A stretch of 51,689 nt of DNA from Paenibacillus plantarum (GCF_013141695.1 NZ_WHNY01000094.1:1-51689), one strand, 5' to 3'. Shown: positions 1 to 8,587, numbered from the stretch's first letter. Numbers and translations are program-made. The notes: generated from the sequence alone by a model not told the origin.

Positions 1-2
1 TT

Positions 3-662
3 TTTTTACCACTTGGGACCGTTAATGCTTACTTGATTCAAGCGGAGGACGGGCTTATTCTCATTGATACTGGTACACCCGGAAGTGCTCCCAAAATCTT
101 GGAGGGAATCCAAGCCATCGGCCATAAGCCGTCTGACTTGAAGAGCATTCTACTTACACATGGTCATCCTGACCATGTAGGTGGTACAGCTGCACTGAAG
201 CGAGAGATTCCGCATGTGAAGATTTATATCAGCGAAGTGGATGCGCCGATCGTCGAGAAGGGGCAGCCGCAGCGTCCGCTGACGGCTACGCCTGGACTCA
301 TGAATAAACTGTTGTTCCGTTTATTCATCAAAGAAACGCCGATAGAAACCTTCCCTATCGACGGCTATCTGAAAGCGAATGACACGCTAGATTTCGCTGC
401 TGGTTTACAAACGATCCCTGCTCCCGCGCATAGCGCAGGGCAAATGGCCTTGCTGCTGCCGAAGCAAGGCGGCGTGATGTTCGCCGCGGATGCAGCGGCG
501 AACATGATGGGCCTTGGCTGGAGCATCGGCCACGAGAACTTCGCGCAAGCGAAGCAGGACTTGATCCGCCTAGGGAAGGCGGAGTTCAATGTCGCTTGCT
601 TCGGCCACGGCAAGCCGTTGCTCGCGAAGGCATCGCAAACGTTTCGAGCCAAGTGGGCGTAG
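3..662 (+). CDS. MBL-fold metallo-hydrolase, 5' end outside the window
   Basis: The reading frame is open to the left edge and already encodes FLPLGTVNAYLIQAEDG. That is the usual beginning of the MBL fold after the first strand, so the gene starts upstream and only its C-terminal 219 or so residues are seen. The metal-binding motif THGHPDHVGG (HxHxDH) lies at about 159-185. A later GHGKPL motif near the C terminus supplies another His. The family hydrolyses thioesters, lactones or similar bonds using two metal ions in the cytoplasm; the substrate cannot be read here. There is no signal peptide in the visible part. It converges on the CLC gene. An internal TTG at 33 could be taken for the start but has no ribosome site and would remove the first strand. 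Confidence 0.85.
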   Translation, partial: FLPLGTVNAYLIQAEDGLILIDTGTPGSAPKILEGIQAIGHKPSDLKSILLTHGHPDHVGGTAALKREIPHVKIYISEVDAPIVEKGQPQRPLTATPGLMNKLLFRLFIKETPIETFPIDGYLKANDTLDFAAGLQTIPAPAHSAGQMALLLPKQGGVMFAADAAANMMGLGWSIGHENFAQAKQDLIRLGKAEFNVACFGHGKPLLAKASQTFRAKWA

Positions 663-676
663 GTTGGTGAAGCAAA

Positions 677-808
677 GGAGATAGTCGATTATTTCGACTA
701 TCTCCTCTGCTGTTGCCTCTCTTGCTCCCGAGATAGTCGATTATTTCGACTATCTCCTCTGCTGTTGCCTCTCTTGCTCCTGAGATAGTCGATTATTTCG
801 ACTATCTC
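677..808. repeat. three tandem 52-bp repeats, each a perfect hairpin
   Basis: Three copies follow with an exact 52-nt period (unit starts 679, 731, 783). Each contains GAGATAGTCGA, a TTATT loop and TCGACTATCTC, giving an 11-bp perfect stem, 12 bp in the first copy. Hairpins are at 677-705, 730-756 and 782-808. The linker between them (CTCTGCTGTTGCCTCTCTTG and neighbours) is also repeated. No T-run follows any hairpin, so they are not plain terminators. The array lies between convergent genes. Confidence 0.95.
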
Positions 809-853
809 TACTGCTGTTGCCTCCGTTGCGGCCCAACCTCTCCCCCGGCACCC

Positions 854-1041
854 ATTAGTCCGATTCCGCCGAATTAATCCCACCGCGCGCGCCAATAAAT
901 CTCAATTAGTCCGAAATAGCCCAACTAAATCGCCCCAAACAACCCTAACGCCAGGAAAATGGCTAGATAGTTCGGCAGAATCGGACTATTCCCCCTTTTT
1001 CACAAGCAATCGTCGTTTTAGTTCGGAGAAATCGGACTAAA
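854..1041. repeat. four imperfect palindromes related to the upstream 52-bp units
   Basis: Imperfect palindromes lie at 854-878, 904-930, 967-989 and 1017-1041. Read on the appropriate strand they share TTAGTCCGATT, two or three bases, then CCGAACTAA. The first two are in plus orientation and the last two in minus orientation; the second has lost part of its centre. The 677-808 hairpins (AGTCGATT...TCGACT) look like a shortened version of the same motif, so I treat 677-1041 as seven members of one family. Apart from these repeats I see nothing in the 662-1060 gap. Confidence 0.75.
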
Positions 1042-1049
1042 CGAGGATT

Positions 1050-1105
1050 TCAACAAATAAAACAGGCCGCCCCGAAATAGAATCATCTACTCAACAGGAC
1101 GGCCT
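1050..1105 (-). terminator. probable terminator after the CLC gene
   Basis: On the minus strand AGGCCGTCC (1105-1097) pairs with GGGCGGCCT (1072-1064) over 9 bp including one G-U. The loop is long (24 nt), and GTTTTATTTG follows. It lies just past the stop of the CLC gene. Confidence 0.65.
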
Positions 1106-1113
1106 ATTCTCTC

Positions 1114-2433
1114 TCATTCCTTCTTCTTCACCTTGATCGAAGCCAGTGTGGCCCCCTCAGGCACAGCGTGTCCTCTCGATTTGGACAATCCGATTCGCTG
1201 TGACGTGTAGATTCCTGAGTGGCCGGAGAACAAATAGCTCACGATGCACGCCATGAACATGTAAAGGATCCCCTCGGAGCCGAACAGCTCCACGCCCATG
1301 ATGAAGCATGCTAGCGGGGTGTTCGTCGCGCCACTGAACACCGCGATTAGCCCTAGCGCCGCTAAGAATGGCGCGGAAAGCCCCAACAGATCGGCTAACG
1401 AATTGCCCAGCGTAGCGCCAATGACGAACAGCGGGGTTACTTCCCCGCCGAGATAACCAGCACCGAGCGTAAGCGAGGTAAACAACGTTTTCCATAAGAA
1501 GGCCAAGTGAGCAACGGGCTCTTCAAAGGATTGTTGCAGCAGCGGAATGCCTAACCCAAGGTAATCCCTCGTTCTGAATACCGCAACAAGCGCAATTATC
1601 ACAAGACCGCCGACAAAAGCTCGCAGCACCGGGTTCGCAAATAGCCGCGTATACAGCTTTTTCATCCCATGCGTAAGTTCGCTAAATAGGATGCTGGCTA
1701 ATCCGAATAGAATCGACGCCATCACCACCTTGAGTGTAACCCCTGTGGATAACTCAGGGACACTCCCCATCACATAGTGAATATGGTGGATCCCCCATGC
1801 CGTGGTTACGAGGTGGGCCATCAAGCTGGCAATAAAACAAGGGATCAGCGCCTGATATCTCACCATCCCAATGGCGACCACTTCCAGGCCGAAGACGGTT
1901 CCCGCAAGCGGCGTCCCAAACACAGAGCCAAACCCGCTGCTAATGCCGCACATGAGCAGGATTTTCCGATCAGCCTCGTCCACTCGGAAGATGCGCCCGA
2001 TCCATTCGGCAAAGCTTCCGCCCATTTGAACAGCTGTCCCTTCGCGACCAGCTGATCCGCCAAATACATGCGTGACAAGTGTCCCTGCGAGCACCAATGG
2101 CGCCATACGAAAAGGGATCGTCTCCTTGCCATCATGCAGCTGTTCGAGGATCAGGTTATTCCCCCTGCCCGCATTTTTGCCCATTTTCAGATAGACATAA
2201 GCCATTAGCGCCCCGCCTAAGGGTAATAGAAACAACAACCATGGATGATTCATTCGTTTCTCAGTTACAAGGTCTAAGCTGGCTAGGAACAGCGCAGAAG
2301 CGGACCCCGTCACAATGCCGACTAGGCTTCCATAGAAAATCCATTTGATGAATGAACCTATTAATGCAACATGTAGGAATGTAGCAGCATGCTCTACGAA
2401 TGCCTTTAGACGATGTTTCAACGTAATTCTCAC
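1114..2433 (-). CDS. CLC-family anion channel or antiporter, possibly the fluoride (CLC-F) type
   Basis: 439-residue membrane protein with the three CLC signature regions: GNNLILEQ near residue 92, GSAGREGTAVQ near 127 with the gating Glu, and GGEVTPLFVIGATLG near 328. The GSGIP motif typical of chloride-type CLCs is replaced by GNN, and GGIFAP by GGEVTP. From memory these are features of the CLC-F clade of F-/H+ antiporters; that assignment is an inference. It has about ten hydrophobic helices and no C-terminal CBS domains. The GTG start at 2433 lies close to its GAGGGG site; a TTG at 2421 is the alternative. It follows the SulP gene by 15 nt on the same strand, so the two are probably co-transcribed. 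I could not find a fluoride riboswitch upstream. Confidence 0.85.
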   Translation of the reverse strand: MRITLKHRLKAFVEHAATFLHVALIGSFIKWIFYGSLVGIVTGSASALFLASLDLVTEKRMNHPWLLFLLPLGGALMAYVYLKMGKNAGRGNNLILEQLHDGKETIPFRMAPLVLAGTLVTHVFGGSAGREGTAVQMGGSFAEWIGRIFRVDEADRKILLMCGISSGFGSVFGTPLAGTVFGLEVVAIGMVRYQALIPCFIASLMAHLVTTAWGIHHIHYVMGSVPELSTGVTLKVVMASILFGLASILFSELTHGMKKLYTRLFANPVLRAFVGGLVIIALVAVFRTRDYLGLGIPLLQQSFEEPVAHLAFLWKTLFTSLTLGAGYLGGEVTPLFVIGATLGNSLADLLGLSAPFLAALGLIAVFSGATNTPLACFIMGVELFGSEGILYMFMACIVSYLFSGHSGIYTSQRIGLSKSRGHAVPEGATLASIKVKKKE

Positions 2434-2448
2434 CCCTCATTGAAAGGC

Positions 2449-3894
2449 CTAGTGTTGCAAGGGTCCGACTCGATCCATCAGATGCTTGCTTTCCGCGTTC
2501 AAGCCAATCATCGTTACGGTTTTATTAATTTGCTCGTATCTTTGCATGGTTTTGGCAATCGCCGTCACGGCCGAATGATCCCAAACATGAGATGAGGTGA
2601 AATCGATAACGATGGATTCTGGGTCATTTTTATAATCGAAAAGCTCAACGAAATGCGCCATCGTACCAAAGAACAACTGTCCCGTGATGCGATATACCTT
2701 GGTCCCATTTTTCTCGATCGTCGTGTGAGCCTTGATTCTTGCGGACCGCCAGCCATACACCAATGCGCTTAATATCACGCCTGATACAACACCTATCGCC
2801 AAATCAGATGTCGCTACAACAATCGCAACCGTCACAATCATAATCAGCGCATCACTCCGTGGAATTCTTGCCAACGTTCTTAACGAGTTCCAATCGAAGG
2901 TCCCGATGGATACCATGAACATCACACCAACCAGCGCTCCCATGGGAATTTGCTTCACGACATCGCCGAGAACAAGAATAAGGAAAAGTAGAAATACACC
3001 AGAAACGAACGTCGATAACCGCGCTCTGCCTCCGGATTTCACATTAATAACAGTTTGCCCAATCATGGCACAGCCTGCCATCCCGCCAAATAACCCTGAG
3101 ACCACATTCGCGATTCCTTGGCCTTTAACCTCTTTGTTTTTGTCGCTTTTGGTCTCTGTCATTTCATCTACAATCGTGGCCGTCATCAGGGATTCCGTCA
3201 TGCCGACAACCGCAAGGGCTAAGGAGAACGGCAGCATGCGCCAGATCAGTTCGAAAGACAAATCAATTTGTGGAATATGGAAAAAGGGCAGCTCTTGCGT
3301 AATTTTGCCCATATCTCCTACCGTCCGAAGATCTAGATGCAAACTCGTAGAAATGATAGTCATTACAATGATCGCCACGAGTGGCGAGGGCACCGCCTGT
3401 GTGAATCTCGGCAATATATAAATAATCGCAAGTGTGCCTGCAATCATCAGTGGCATTTGCCAATTCGCCCCTTCAAAGCTAGGGAACTGTGCCATGAAAA
3501 TAATGATCGCCAATGCATTCACGAATCCCGTCATGACCGAATGGGGGATAAATGTAATGAATCTGCCAAATTTCAAAAGCCCCATCACATACTGGAGAAC
3601 CCCGGTAAGTATCGTCGCGGCGAATAAATACTCGATCCCGTATTTCGCCACAACAGGTCCCATCAACGAAGCCATGGCCCCTGTAGCAGCAGAAATCATT
3701 CCTCTGCGCCCGCCTACAATAGATATCGTAACGGCAATACAAAAAGAAGCATACAACCCAACCATCGGGTCTACACCCGCTAAGATCGAGAAGGCAATTG
3801 CCTCAGGAATTAACGCTAAAGCCACCGTTATGCCCGCGAGGACATCCTTGCGGACGTTCGAGAACCATGCCATTTTAAACTTCTGAACCAACAA
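2449..3894 (-). CDS. SulP-family anion transporter with STAS domain
   Basis: About 481 residues. The N-terminal part has the SulP start region (DVLAGITVALALIPEAIAFSILAGVDP, given here only as the known helix-1 pattern in pieces: DVLAGITVALALIPE then AIAFSILAGV). About 10-12 hydrophobic segments follow, then a C-terminal STAS domain from about residue 385 (YRITGQLFFG, IVIDFTSSHVWDHSAV). SulP proteins move sulfate, bicarbonate or other anions, often with Na+ or H+; the substrate is not readable. The frame opens at a TTG at 3933 without a ribosome site. AAGGAG at 3910-3905 is 10 nt before the TTG at 3894, so I use that start. First gene of a likely two-gene operon with the CLC protein, which suggests a shared role in anion balance. 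Confidence 0.85.
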   Translation of the reverse strand: MLVQKFKMAWFSNVRKDVLAGITVALALIPEAIAFSILAGVDPMVGLYASFCIAVTISIVGGRRGMISAATGAMASLMGPVVAKYGIEYLFAATILTGVLQYVMGLLKFGRFITFIPHSVMTGFVNALAIIIFMAQFPSFEGANWQMPLMIAGTLAIIYILPRFTQAVPSPLVAIIVMTIISTSLHLDLRTVGDMGKITQELPFFHIPQIDLSFELIWRMLPFSLALAVVGMTESLMTATIVDEMTETKSDKNKEVKGQGIANVVSGLFGGMAGCAMIGQTVINVKSGGRARLSTFVSGVFLLFLILVLGDVVKQIPMGALVGVMFMVSIGTFDWNSLRTLARIPRSDALIMIVTVAIVVATSDLAIGVVSGVILSALVYGWRSARIKAHTTIEKNGTKVYRITGQLFFGTMAHFVELFDYKNDPESIVIDFTSSHVWDHSAVTAIAKTMQRYEQINKTVTMIGLNAESKHLMDRVGPLQH

Positions 3895-3969
3895 CCTATC
3901 TCCACTCCTTCCACATACTACTTGACCTTTCAATCTCAGAAAAGTCGGGTCCGTTCGTCAACTTGTCTC

Positions 3970-3975
3970 ATTATA
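3970..3975 (-). promoter_or_regulatory. possible -10 box for the SulP-CLC operon
   Basis: A perfect TATAAT is read on the minus strand about 75 nt before the chosen SulP start. No convincing -35 hexamer lies 16-18 nt upstream, so the call is weak. Confidence 0.35.
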
Positions 3976-4001
3976 CACAAATATTCGACATCCCTCTAGA
4001 T

Positions 4002-4047
4002 GAAAAAGAAAAAGTACAGCACACTCCAAAGGAGCGTACTGCACTTT
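4002..4047 (-). terminator. rho-independent terminator after the MFS efflux gene
   Basis: The minus-strand RNA forms a 17-bp stem (4047-4031 with 4027-4011, three G-U pairs) closed by a UUU loop, followed by a T-rich run (TTCTTTTTC). It separates the MFS gene from the SulP-CLC operon. Confidence 0.9.
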
Positions 4048-4068
4048 ATCGAGAGACTTTTATTTATC

Positions 4069-5562
4069 TTACGATGCACTAACTGGTTTGCGATTTGTAA
4101 CCACTTCTGTTTCTTCTTCCTCCGCTTGACCTACACGTTTGATGAAGAAGGATAAGACCAAGCCAACAACTCCGATTCCAATAATAACGAGATAAGAATC
4201 GTTAATCCCCTGAATCGACGCTTCTTTAATCATTTCTTTCGTAGCAGTTGCTGCTTTACCTGTCGTCATAATCTCGATGAGATGAGATTTCGTTCTAGTT
4301 GTCATAACTGTAATCAATAGAGCTGTACCAACACCACCCGCTACTTGCTTGATGGTATTGGATATCGCGGTACCATGTGCATTCAACCTTGCCGGCAATT
4401 GATTGAGTCCCGCAGTCGTGATCGGCATTAAGAATAGCGCCATACCAAAGCGTCGTCCTGTGGACATGAGAACTAGGTACGTATAACTTGTGGAATCCGT
4501 CAAATTGATGAATCCAAGTGTCGTAATAATCGTAATAACCATACCGATAATGGACAACCACTTCGCTCCGAATTTATCGAACAGCTTACCAGCTATTGGC
4601 ATCATCAAGCCCATAAGCAGTGCGCCAGGGAGCATAAGGATACCTGATTCCAACGCGGTATAGCCGCGAGCATTTTGCAAATACAACGGAAGCAGCATCA
4701 TATCGGCATACATAACCATGGTAACTGCAATGTTAATTAATGTTGTCAGAGTAAACATATTGTGTTTGAATGCTCTAAGATCTAATAGTGGTTCTTTGAT
4801 AACGAGCTGACGCCATGTAAATAGAATTAGGGCAACTACACCAACAATGATAGATAAGATAACTTCCGCACTGGACCAGCCTTTGCCACCAGCACTGCTG
4901 AAGCCGTAAAGAAGGAAACCGAATCCGATGGTTGAAAGAATGGCACCCCACATGTCAATTTTGGGATATTGACGTTCAGAGACATTTTTCAGGTAGATAA
5001 AAGCAACACCAATTACGATAACAACAATAGGTATGATGCCGTAGAAAAGAGTACGCCACGAATAATGTTCCAAAATATAACCAGCAAGAGCAGGGCCGAC
5101 AGCAGGGGCAAAAATGATTGCCAATCCAACCATGCCCATAGCTCCTCCACGCTTATCTGCCGGGAAGATTGTTAAGATAACATTCATCAGAAGCGGCATG
5201 ATAATACCTGCCCCAGCTGCTTGGATCAGACGACCCGTCAACAATACCTCAAAGCCTGGCGCCACGGCAGAAACAATGGTACCAATGAGGAAAATAATCA
5301 TGGACGCTTGGAACAGCTCCCGCGTCGTAAAGCGTTGCATCAGGAACGCTGTGATCGGAATCAACACACCGTTAACCAACATATAACCAGTGGTCAACCA
5401 TTGTCCTGTTGAAGCGGCAATATTGAACTCGACCATGAGTGGCGGCAAGGCAACGCTCATAATCGTCTGATTCAAAACAGCGATGAATGCCCCCAGAATC
5501 ATAACAAATAAGAGGGGACCTTTCTTAATAGAACTAGGATCAAATGCTGCAGGTTTACTCAT
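4069..5562 (-). CDS. DHA2-family (14-helix) multidrug efflux MFS transporter
   Basis: About 497 residues with 14 predicted hydrophobic helices, as in the EmrB/QacA/LmrB group of proton-driven drug exporters. The first helix region reads FVMILGAFIAVLNQTIMSVALP. The motif-C-like APAVGPALAGYILEHYSWR is in helix 5, as expected of antiporters. The frame opens at 5586, but the ATG at 5562 has AAAGGAA 8 nt upstream (5577-5571) and starts MSKPAAFDPSS, so I use it. It is divergent from a TetR gene 232 bp away, the standard arrangement for a locally repressed efflux pump. The exported compounds cannot be read. Confidence 0.9.
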   Translation of the reverse strand: MSKPAAFDPSSIKKGPLLFVMILGAFIAVLNQTIMSVALPPLMVEFNIAASTGQWLTTGYMLVNGVLIPITAFLMQRFTTRELFQASMIIFLIGTIVSAVAPGFEVLLTGRLIQAAGAGIIMPLLMNVILTIFPADKRGGAMGMVGLAIIFAPAVGPALAGYILEHYSWRTLFYGIIPIVVIVIGVAFIYLKNVSERQYPKIDMWGAILSTIGFGFLLYGFSSAGGKGWSSAEVILSIIVGVVALILFTWRQLVIKEPLLDLRAFKHNMFTLTTLINIAVTMVMYADMMLLPLYLQNARGYTALESGILMLPGALLMGLMMPIAGKLFDKFGAKWLSIIGMVITIITTLGFINLTDSTSYTYLVLMSTGRRFGMALFLMPITTAGLNQLPARLNAHGTAISNTIKQVAGGVGTALLITVMTTRTKSHLIEIMTTGKAATATKEMIKEASIQGINDSYLVIIGIGVVGLVLSFFIKRVGQAEEEETEVVTNRKPVSAS

Positions 5563-5600
5563 TTCACATATTCCTTTCAAATTCAATTTCTAACTAATTG

Positions 5601-5612
5601 ACAATGTGTTGT
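5601..5612. promoter_or_regulatory. candidate TetR operator core between efflux gene and regulator
   Basis: ACAA-TGTG-TTGT is a palindromic core, extended imperfectly as TTGACAA/TTGTATA. It sits 39 nt before the efflux ATG, where a repressor would block it. The rest of 5563-5794 is A/T-rich and must hold both divergent promoters; I could not fix their hexamers with confidence. Confidence 0.4.
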
Positions 5613-5794
5613 ATAATAAACTTGATGTAAATAGTATTATAGTCATCAATCCTAATGTTCACAAGCAACAGCTTTTTTATAAATGTTTATTAGTTTACAA
5701 TTTCCATGAATTTGTTGTCTATCTATTACATTATCTACAAAGGTTGCAGTAATTGTCGTATATCACTTTGGTTTGAAAGAGAGGATAGTCATTC

Positions 5795-6373
5795 ATGTCA
5801 ACAAAACCACAACGCTTAGACCCACGTGTACTTCGGACACGCCTTTTGATTCGGAATGCCTTTATCGAATTACTTCAAGAGCATGAGCTTGAGAAAATAA
5901 CTGTGAATCGTATCGCGGAACGAGCGACGATTAATCGCGTTACCTTCTATCTTCACTATCAGGATATTCCCGATATGGTTAATAAATTGGCTGACGATAT
6001 GATTACCGAGATTCATACTATCTTGAAGGAGGCGCCCGACCCGCCAGGTTTTAACATCCAGATCATACTTAACTTGCTCGAGCATATCGCGGAAAATTCA
6101 AATTTCTACAAGATTCTGCTTGCTTCCAAACGTATTCCAGTATTCACGGAACGGTTATTGAAGCTGATCGCTGATTTTATTACCAGTCGAATAGACAAAA
6201 TTGAGGCATCCTCCAATTTGAATGTTAAGGTTAAGAAAGATATCGCAATCTGGTACGGCTCCTCTGCCATCATTGGTACGATTGTCTTCTGGCTCCGCAA
6301 TGATTTGCCCTACACGCCAGTATTCTTGGCTGCACAGCTCGCGGAGCTCCTTCATCTACCCAAACCTGAATAG
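5795..6373 (+). CDS. TetR/AcrR-family transcriptional regulator
   Basis: 192 residues. The N-terminal helix-turn-helix lies at about residues 12-57 (RTRLLIRNAFIELLQEHELE, ITVNRIAERATINRVTFYLHY). The C-terminal ligand domain is all-helical and family-variable. The ATG at 5795 follows GAGAGGAT by 7 nt. It is divergent from the DHA2 efflux pump and probably represses it, releasing when it binds a pump substrate; this is inferred from position. The gene is followed by a strong terminator. Confidence 0.9.
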   Translation: MSTKPQRLDPRVLRTRLLIRNAFIELLQEHELEKITVNRIAERATINRVTFYLHYQDIPDMVNKLADDMITEIHTILKEAPDPPGFNIQIILNLLEHIAENSNFYKILLASKRIPVFTERLLKLIADFITSRIDKIEASSNLNVKVKKDIAIWYGSSAIIGTIVFWLRNDLPYTPVFLAAQLAELLHLPKPE

Positions 6374-6455
6374 TTCATCAATCATCCGGGTATAGTAAAA
6401 TGAGAAAAACGCCGCCGCTGTCCTTCAACAACGGAGCGTTATGGAGAAATACAAG

Positions 6456-6490
6456 AAAAGGGACTGTACTTGAGAAGTACGTCCCTTTTT
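6456..6490 (+). terminator. terminator after tetR
   Basis: AAAAGGGAC-(T)-GTACTT, a GAG loop, then AAGTAC-GTCCCTTTT with a final T. The 15-bp stem has a single bulged T. The A-run on the left means it could also work on the other strand. A weaker bulged hairpin lies just before it at 6410-6440. Confidence 0.9.
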
Positions 6491-6559
6491 GTATACGGCA
6501 GCCACGTTTGCGCCCCTCTCTCGTGCAGGGATGCGGACAGCCGTGAACCGAACACTAGA

Positions 6560-6750
6560 GTAACTGTATTTTGTACAGCTAATTTCACGCCTAATTCGTG
6601 TTTCCGTGATTTAACTGGAAATTATCCATGTAATTTCAAGATTTCAAGCGAATACGGATGGAATTCGATGATTTAACGACATAAATTCCATCTAATCGTG
6701 AAATTTGAATGAATTTGCAATAATTAACTGTACATTTTCCATTTAGCTGG
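6560..6750. repeat. four-unit dispersed hairpin element, copy 1
   Basis: Four degenerate units begin at about 6560, 6611, 6673 and 6724 (spacings 51, 62, 51). The unit heads read TTAACTGGA...TCCATGTAA or close variants, an imperfect inverted repeat of 7-9 bp, followed by A/T-rich sequence. A second copy with the same spacings lies at 29372-29560. No other feature is visible in 6491-6790. Confidence 0.75.
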
Positions 6751-6790
6751 ATGGGAACGCCTATATCAGATAAAAAGTTGTGATTATATA

Positions 6791-6824
6791 TAAACAAAAG
6801 AGCGAACCAGAAATCTGTTCGCTC
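6791..6824 (-). terminator. terminator after the sugar-binding lipoprotein gene
   Basis: On the minus strand GAGCGAAC-AGA pairs with TCT-(bulged base)-GTTCGCTC and is followed by TTTTGTTTA. It lies 18 nt beyond the stop codon and ends the long 22-to-7-kb run. Confidence 0.9.
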
Positions 6825-6841
6825 CCCTCTATTTAACCTCG

Positions 6842-8491
6842 TTACTTTTTCATCGTTTTATAAGCGTCGCTAATCTCTTTGTCGTAATCTTTTCCTCCGG
6901 CTCTTTCCCATGCGCCAAGCATCTCCGCATACGTCTTCTCGAAATCCGTAGAAATAATCACTTTGGAAACCCCTTCATACAGGCTCTTCTCGATGGTTGC
7001 AACGGTCTTCTGAGCTACAGGTCGAGGTGAGTCGATCACCGTGTTCGGTTTGCCGAATTTTTTGAAAATATCATAATAGGTTACGAATGAATTGGCGTAC
7101 TCTTCTCGCTGCTTCTCGTCCGGAAGTGAGAGGGCTACTGACTTAAGAAGTTGTTCTTTGTTTAATGCGGGTCCCCCTTGCTGAACAATGGCAAGGTCTC
7201 CCGCCAGAGATACCCACGTCGTTTTCTTATTCAGTTCAGGATCAATCTGGACTTTAACGCCACCGTCATCCTTCCAGTTCACTCCCTCAATTCCGCTTTG
7301 AACGGTCGCAAGGTTCTTCGGTTGGACCATCCAGTTCAGATACTTCAAGACAGCATCCGGATTCTTGCTGGATTTCGGAACCGCGACAAGCATGGAGTAG
7401 TCCGATACTTTTGACATAAGCTGAGTTCCATCCGGACGTTTGAATGGTTCTACAGGTACCCAAGTTGCTGTTGGGACCGATTTACGTGTGGCCACATTCA
7501 AGTTCCACGGTGTGTCATTGGAATCTACGAAGCCGGCAACACCACTATTAACCTGTTGCGTAAACTGCTGAGAGTTCACATCCGTGACAAATTCCTTGGA
7601 AATCAGCCCCTCTTTGTACACTTTGTTCATCCATTGGTAATAGGCTTTCCCTTCAGGTGTAGCAACGGAAGAGGTGAAGACACCATTCTTATAGTTGCCA
7701 TCTGGTGCATAGAACTGGTTACTCGGGCCGTCCATATTGACACCGAAGCCAAACATCGGACCATAGTAGAATGCTTTCATGGATTGGTTGATCGCAGGGA
7801 GCGCCCATGGGATCACTTTGTCTTTCCCTACGTTGCCTGGATCTTTCTCTTTAAAGGCTTTCAGTACCTGATATAATTCTTCGTTCGTAGTCGGATTCTT
7901 CATCCCTAGCGCATCAAGCCAGTCTTTACGAATCTTCATGTTGGGGCCGGAGTATGTATTCGCCTTCAGGGCAGGAATCGCATACCTTTTACCTTTGTAC
8001 ATGCCCACTTGGTCAAGCGCTAGTTTGTTATTCTTAATCAAGTCTGGATACTTGGCTAGATAGGAATCCAGCTCCCATAATCCGCCTTGTTCCGCGTATT
8101 TGAAGATCGTATCCATGGAGTAGGTTAGAATAATGTCAGGTGCTTCACCGGAAGCCATCCATACGTTCAGTTTCTCCGATTCCTGCGCTCTAGGCAGAGA
8201 GACGAATTCCACATCGAGACCAACCTTCTTCGTTTCATCAATGACATATTTAATAATCGGGTTATTGCCTAGATTTTGCCCCTCTGGCGCATTAGCGCGG
8301 TCCCACAATGTGACACGGATTTTGGCTGGTTTTTCAGGTTCTTTACTTGGTGTTGTTGTGTTACTGCCACTAGGTGAAGTGGTTGCTGTGCTTCCGCCCT
8401 CATCTTTGTTGGAGCAAGCAACCAAGAAACCTGAAAGCATGAGCATAACAGCCATACTTCCTAATACCCCTTTTTTAAGTACCTTTACCAT
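6842..8491 (-). CDS. ABC transporter substrate-binding lipoprotein (LplA/YtcQ type)
   Basis: 549 residues. A lipoprotein signal peptide ends in GFLVAC with the lipidated Cys at 26, followed by a Ser/Thr/Gly/Lys linker to about 55. The mature domain is a family-1 extracellular solute-binding protein of the large LplA/YtcQ type used for oligosaccharides in Bacillales. The ATG at 8491 has GGGAGGA at 6 nt. It would catch the glycan fragment outside the membrane for the two permeases upstream. A cre-like site lies about 85-95 nt before its start, so it may have its own catabolite-controlled transcript. No sugar ATPase gene is present in the window. Confidence 0.9.
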   Translation of the reverse strand: MVKVLKKGVLGSMAVMLMLSGFLVACSNKDEGGSTATTSPSGSNTTTPSKEPEKPAKIRVTLWDRANAPEGQNLGNNPIIKYVIDETKKVGLDVEFVSLPRAQESEKLNVWMASGEAPDIILTYSMDTIFKYAEQGGLWELDSYLAKYPDLIKNNKLALDQVGMYKGKRYAIPALKANTYSGPNMKIRKDWLDALGMKNPTTNEELYQVLKAFKEKDPGNVGKDKVIPWALPAINQSMKAFYYGPMFGFGVNMDGPSNQFYAPDGNYKNGVFTSSVATPEGKAYYQWMNKVYKEGLISKEFVTDVNSQQFTQQVNSGVAGFVDSNDTPWNLNVATRKSVPTATWVPVEPFKRPDGTQLMSKVSDYSMLVAVPKSSKNPDAVLKYLNWMVQPKNLATVQSGIEGVNWKDDGGVKVQIDPELNKKTTWVSLAGDLAIVQQGGPALNKEQLLKSVALSLPDEKQREEYANSFVTYYDIFKKFGKPNTVIDSPRPVAQKTVATIEKSLYEGVSKVIISTDFEKTYAEMLGAWERAGGKDYDKEISDAYKTMKK

Positions 8492-8573
8492 AACGCTTCC
8501 TCCCTAGTATGAAATTTCAGGCCTACTCGTTGAACTGGGATTTCACCCATATCTGGTTGGGAATGCATGTAAC

Positions 8574-8587
8574 TTAAAGCGCTTGCA
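8574..8587. promoter_or_regulatory. probable cre (CcpA) site before the binding-protein gene
   Basis: On the minus strand TGCAAGCGCTTTAA matches the cre consensus TGWAARCGYTWNCW at 12 of 14 positions. It lies in the 180-bp gap between the second permease and the binding protein, which suggests separate glucose-responsive control of the latter. Confidence 0.6.

Noticed and set aside
677..808. CRISPR array
   Set aside because: The spacers between hairpins are the same in each copy and only three units exist, so this is tandem duplication.
698..895. 65-codon minus-strand ORF
   Set aside because: It is made of the 52-bp repeat units and is Arg-rich; no sign of selection as protein.
2732..3421. 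229-codon plus-strand ORF
   Set aside because: Antisense to the SulP gene, which has clear family motifs; no ribosome site.
3895..4068. Fluoride riboswitch before the SulP-CLC operon
   Set aside because: I could not find the conserved fluoride-riboswitch segments on the minus strand; only a terminator and a -10-like box are visible.
6400..6546. 48-codon ORF after tetR starting MRKTPPLSF
   Set aside because: It runs through a strong terminator hairpin and has no convincing ribosome site.
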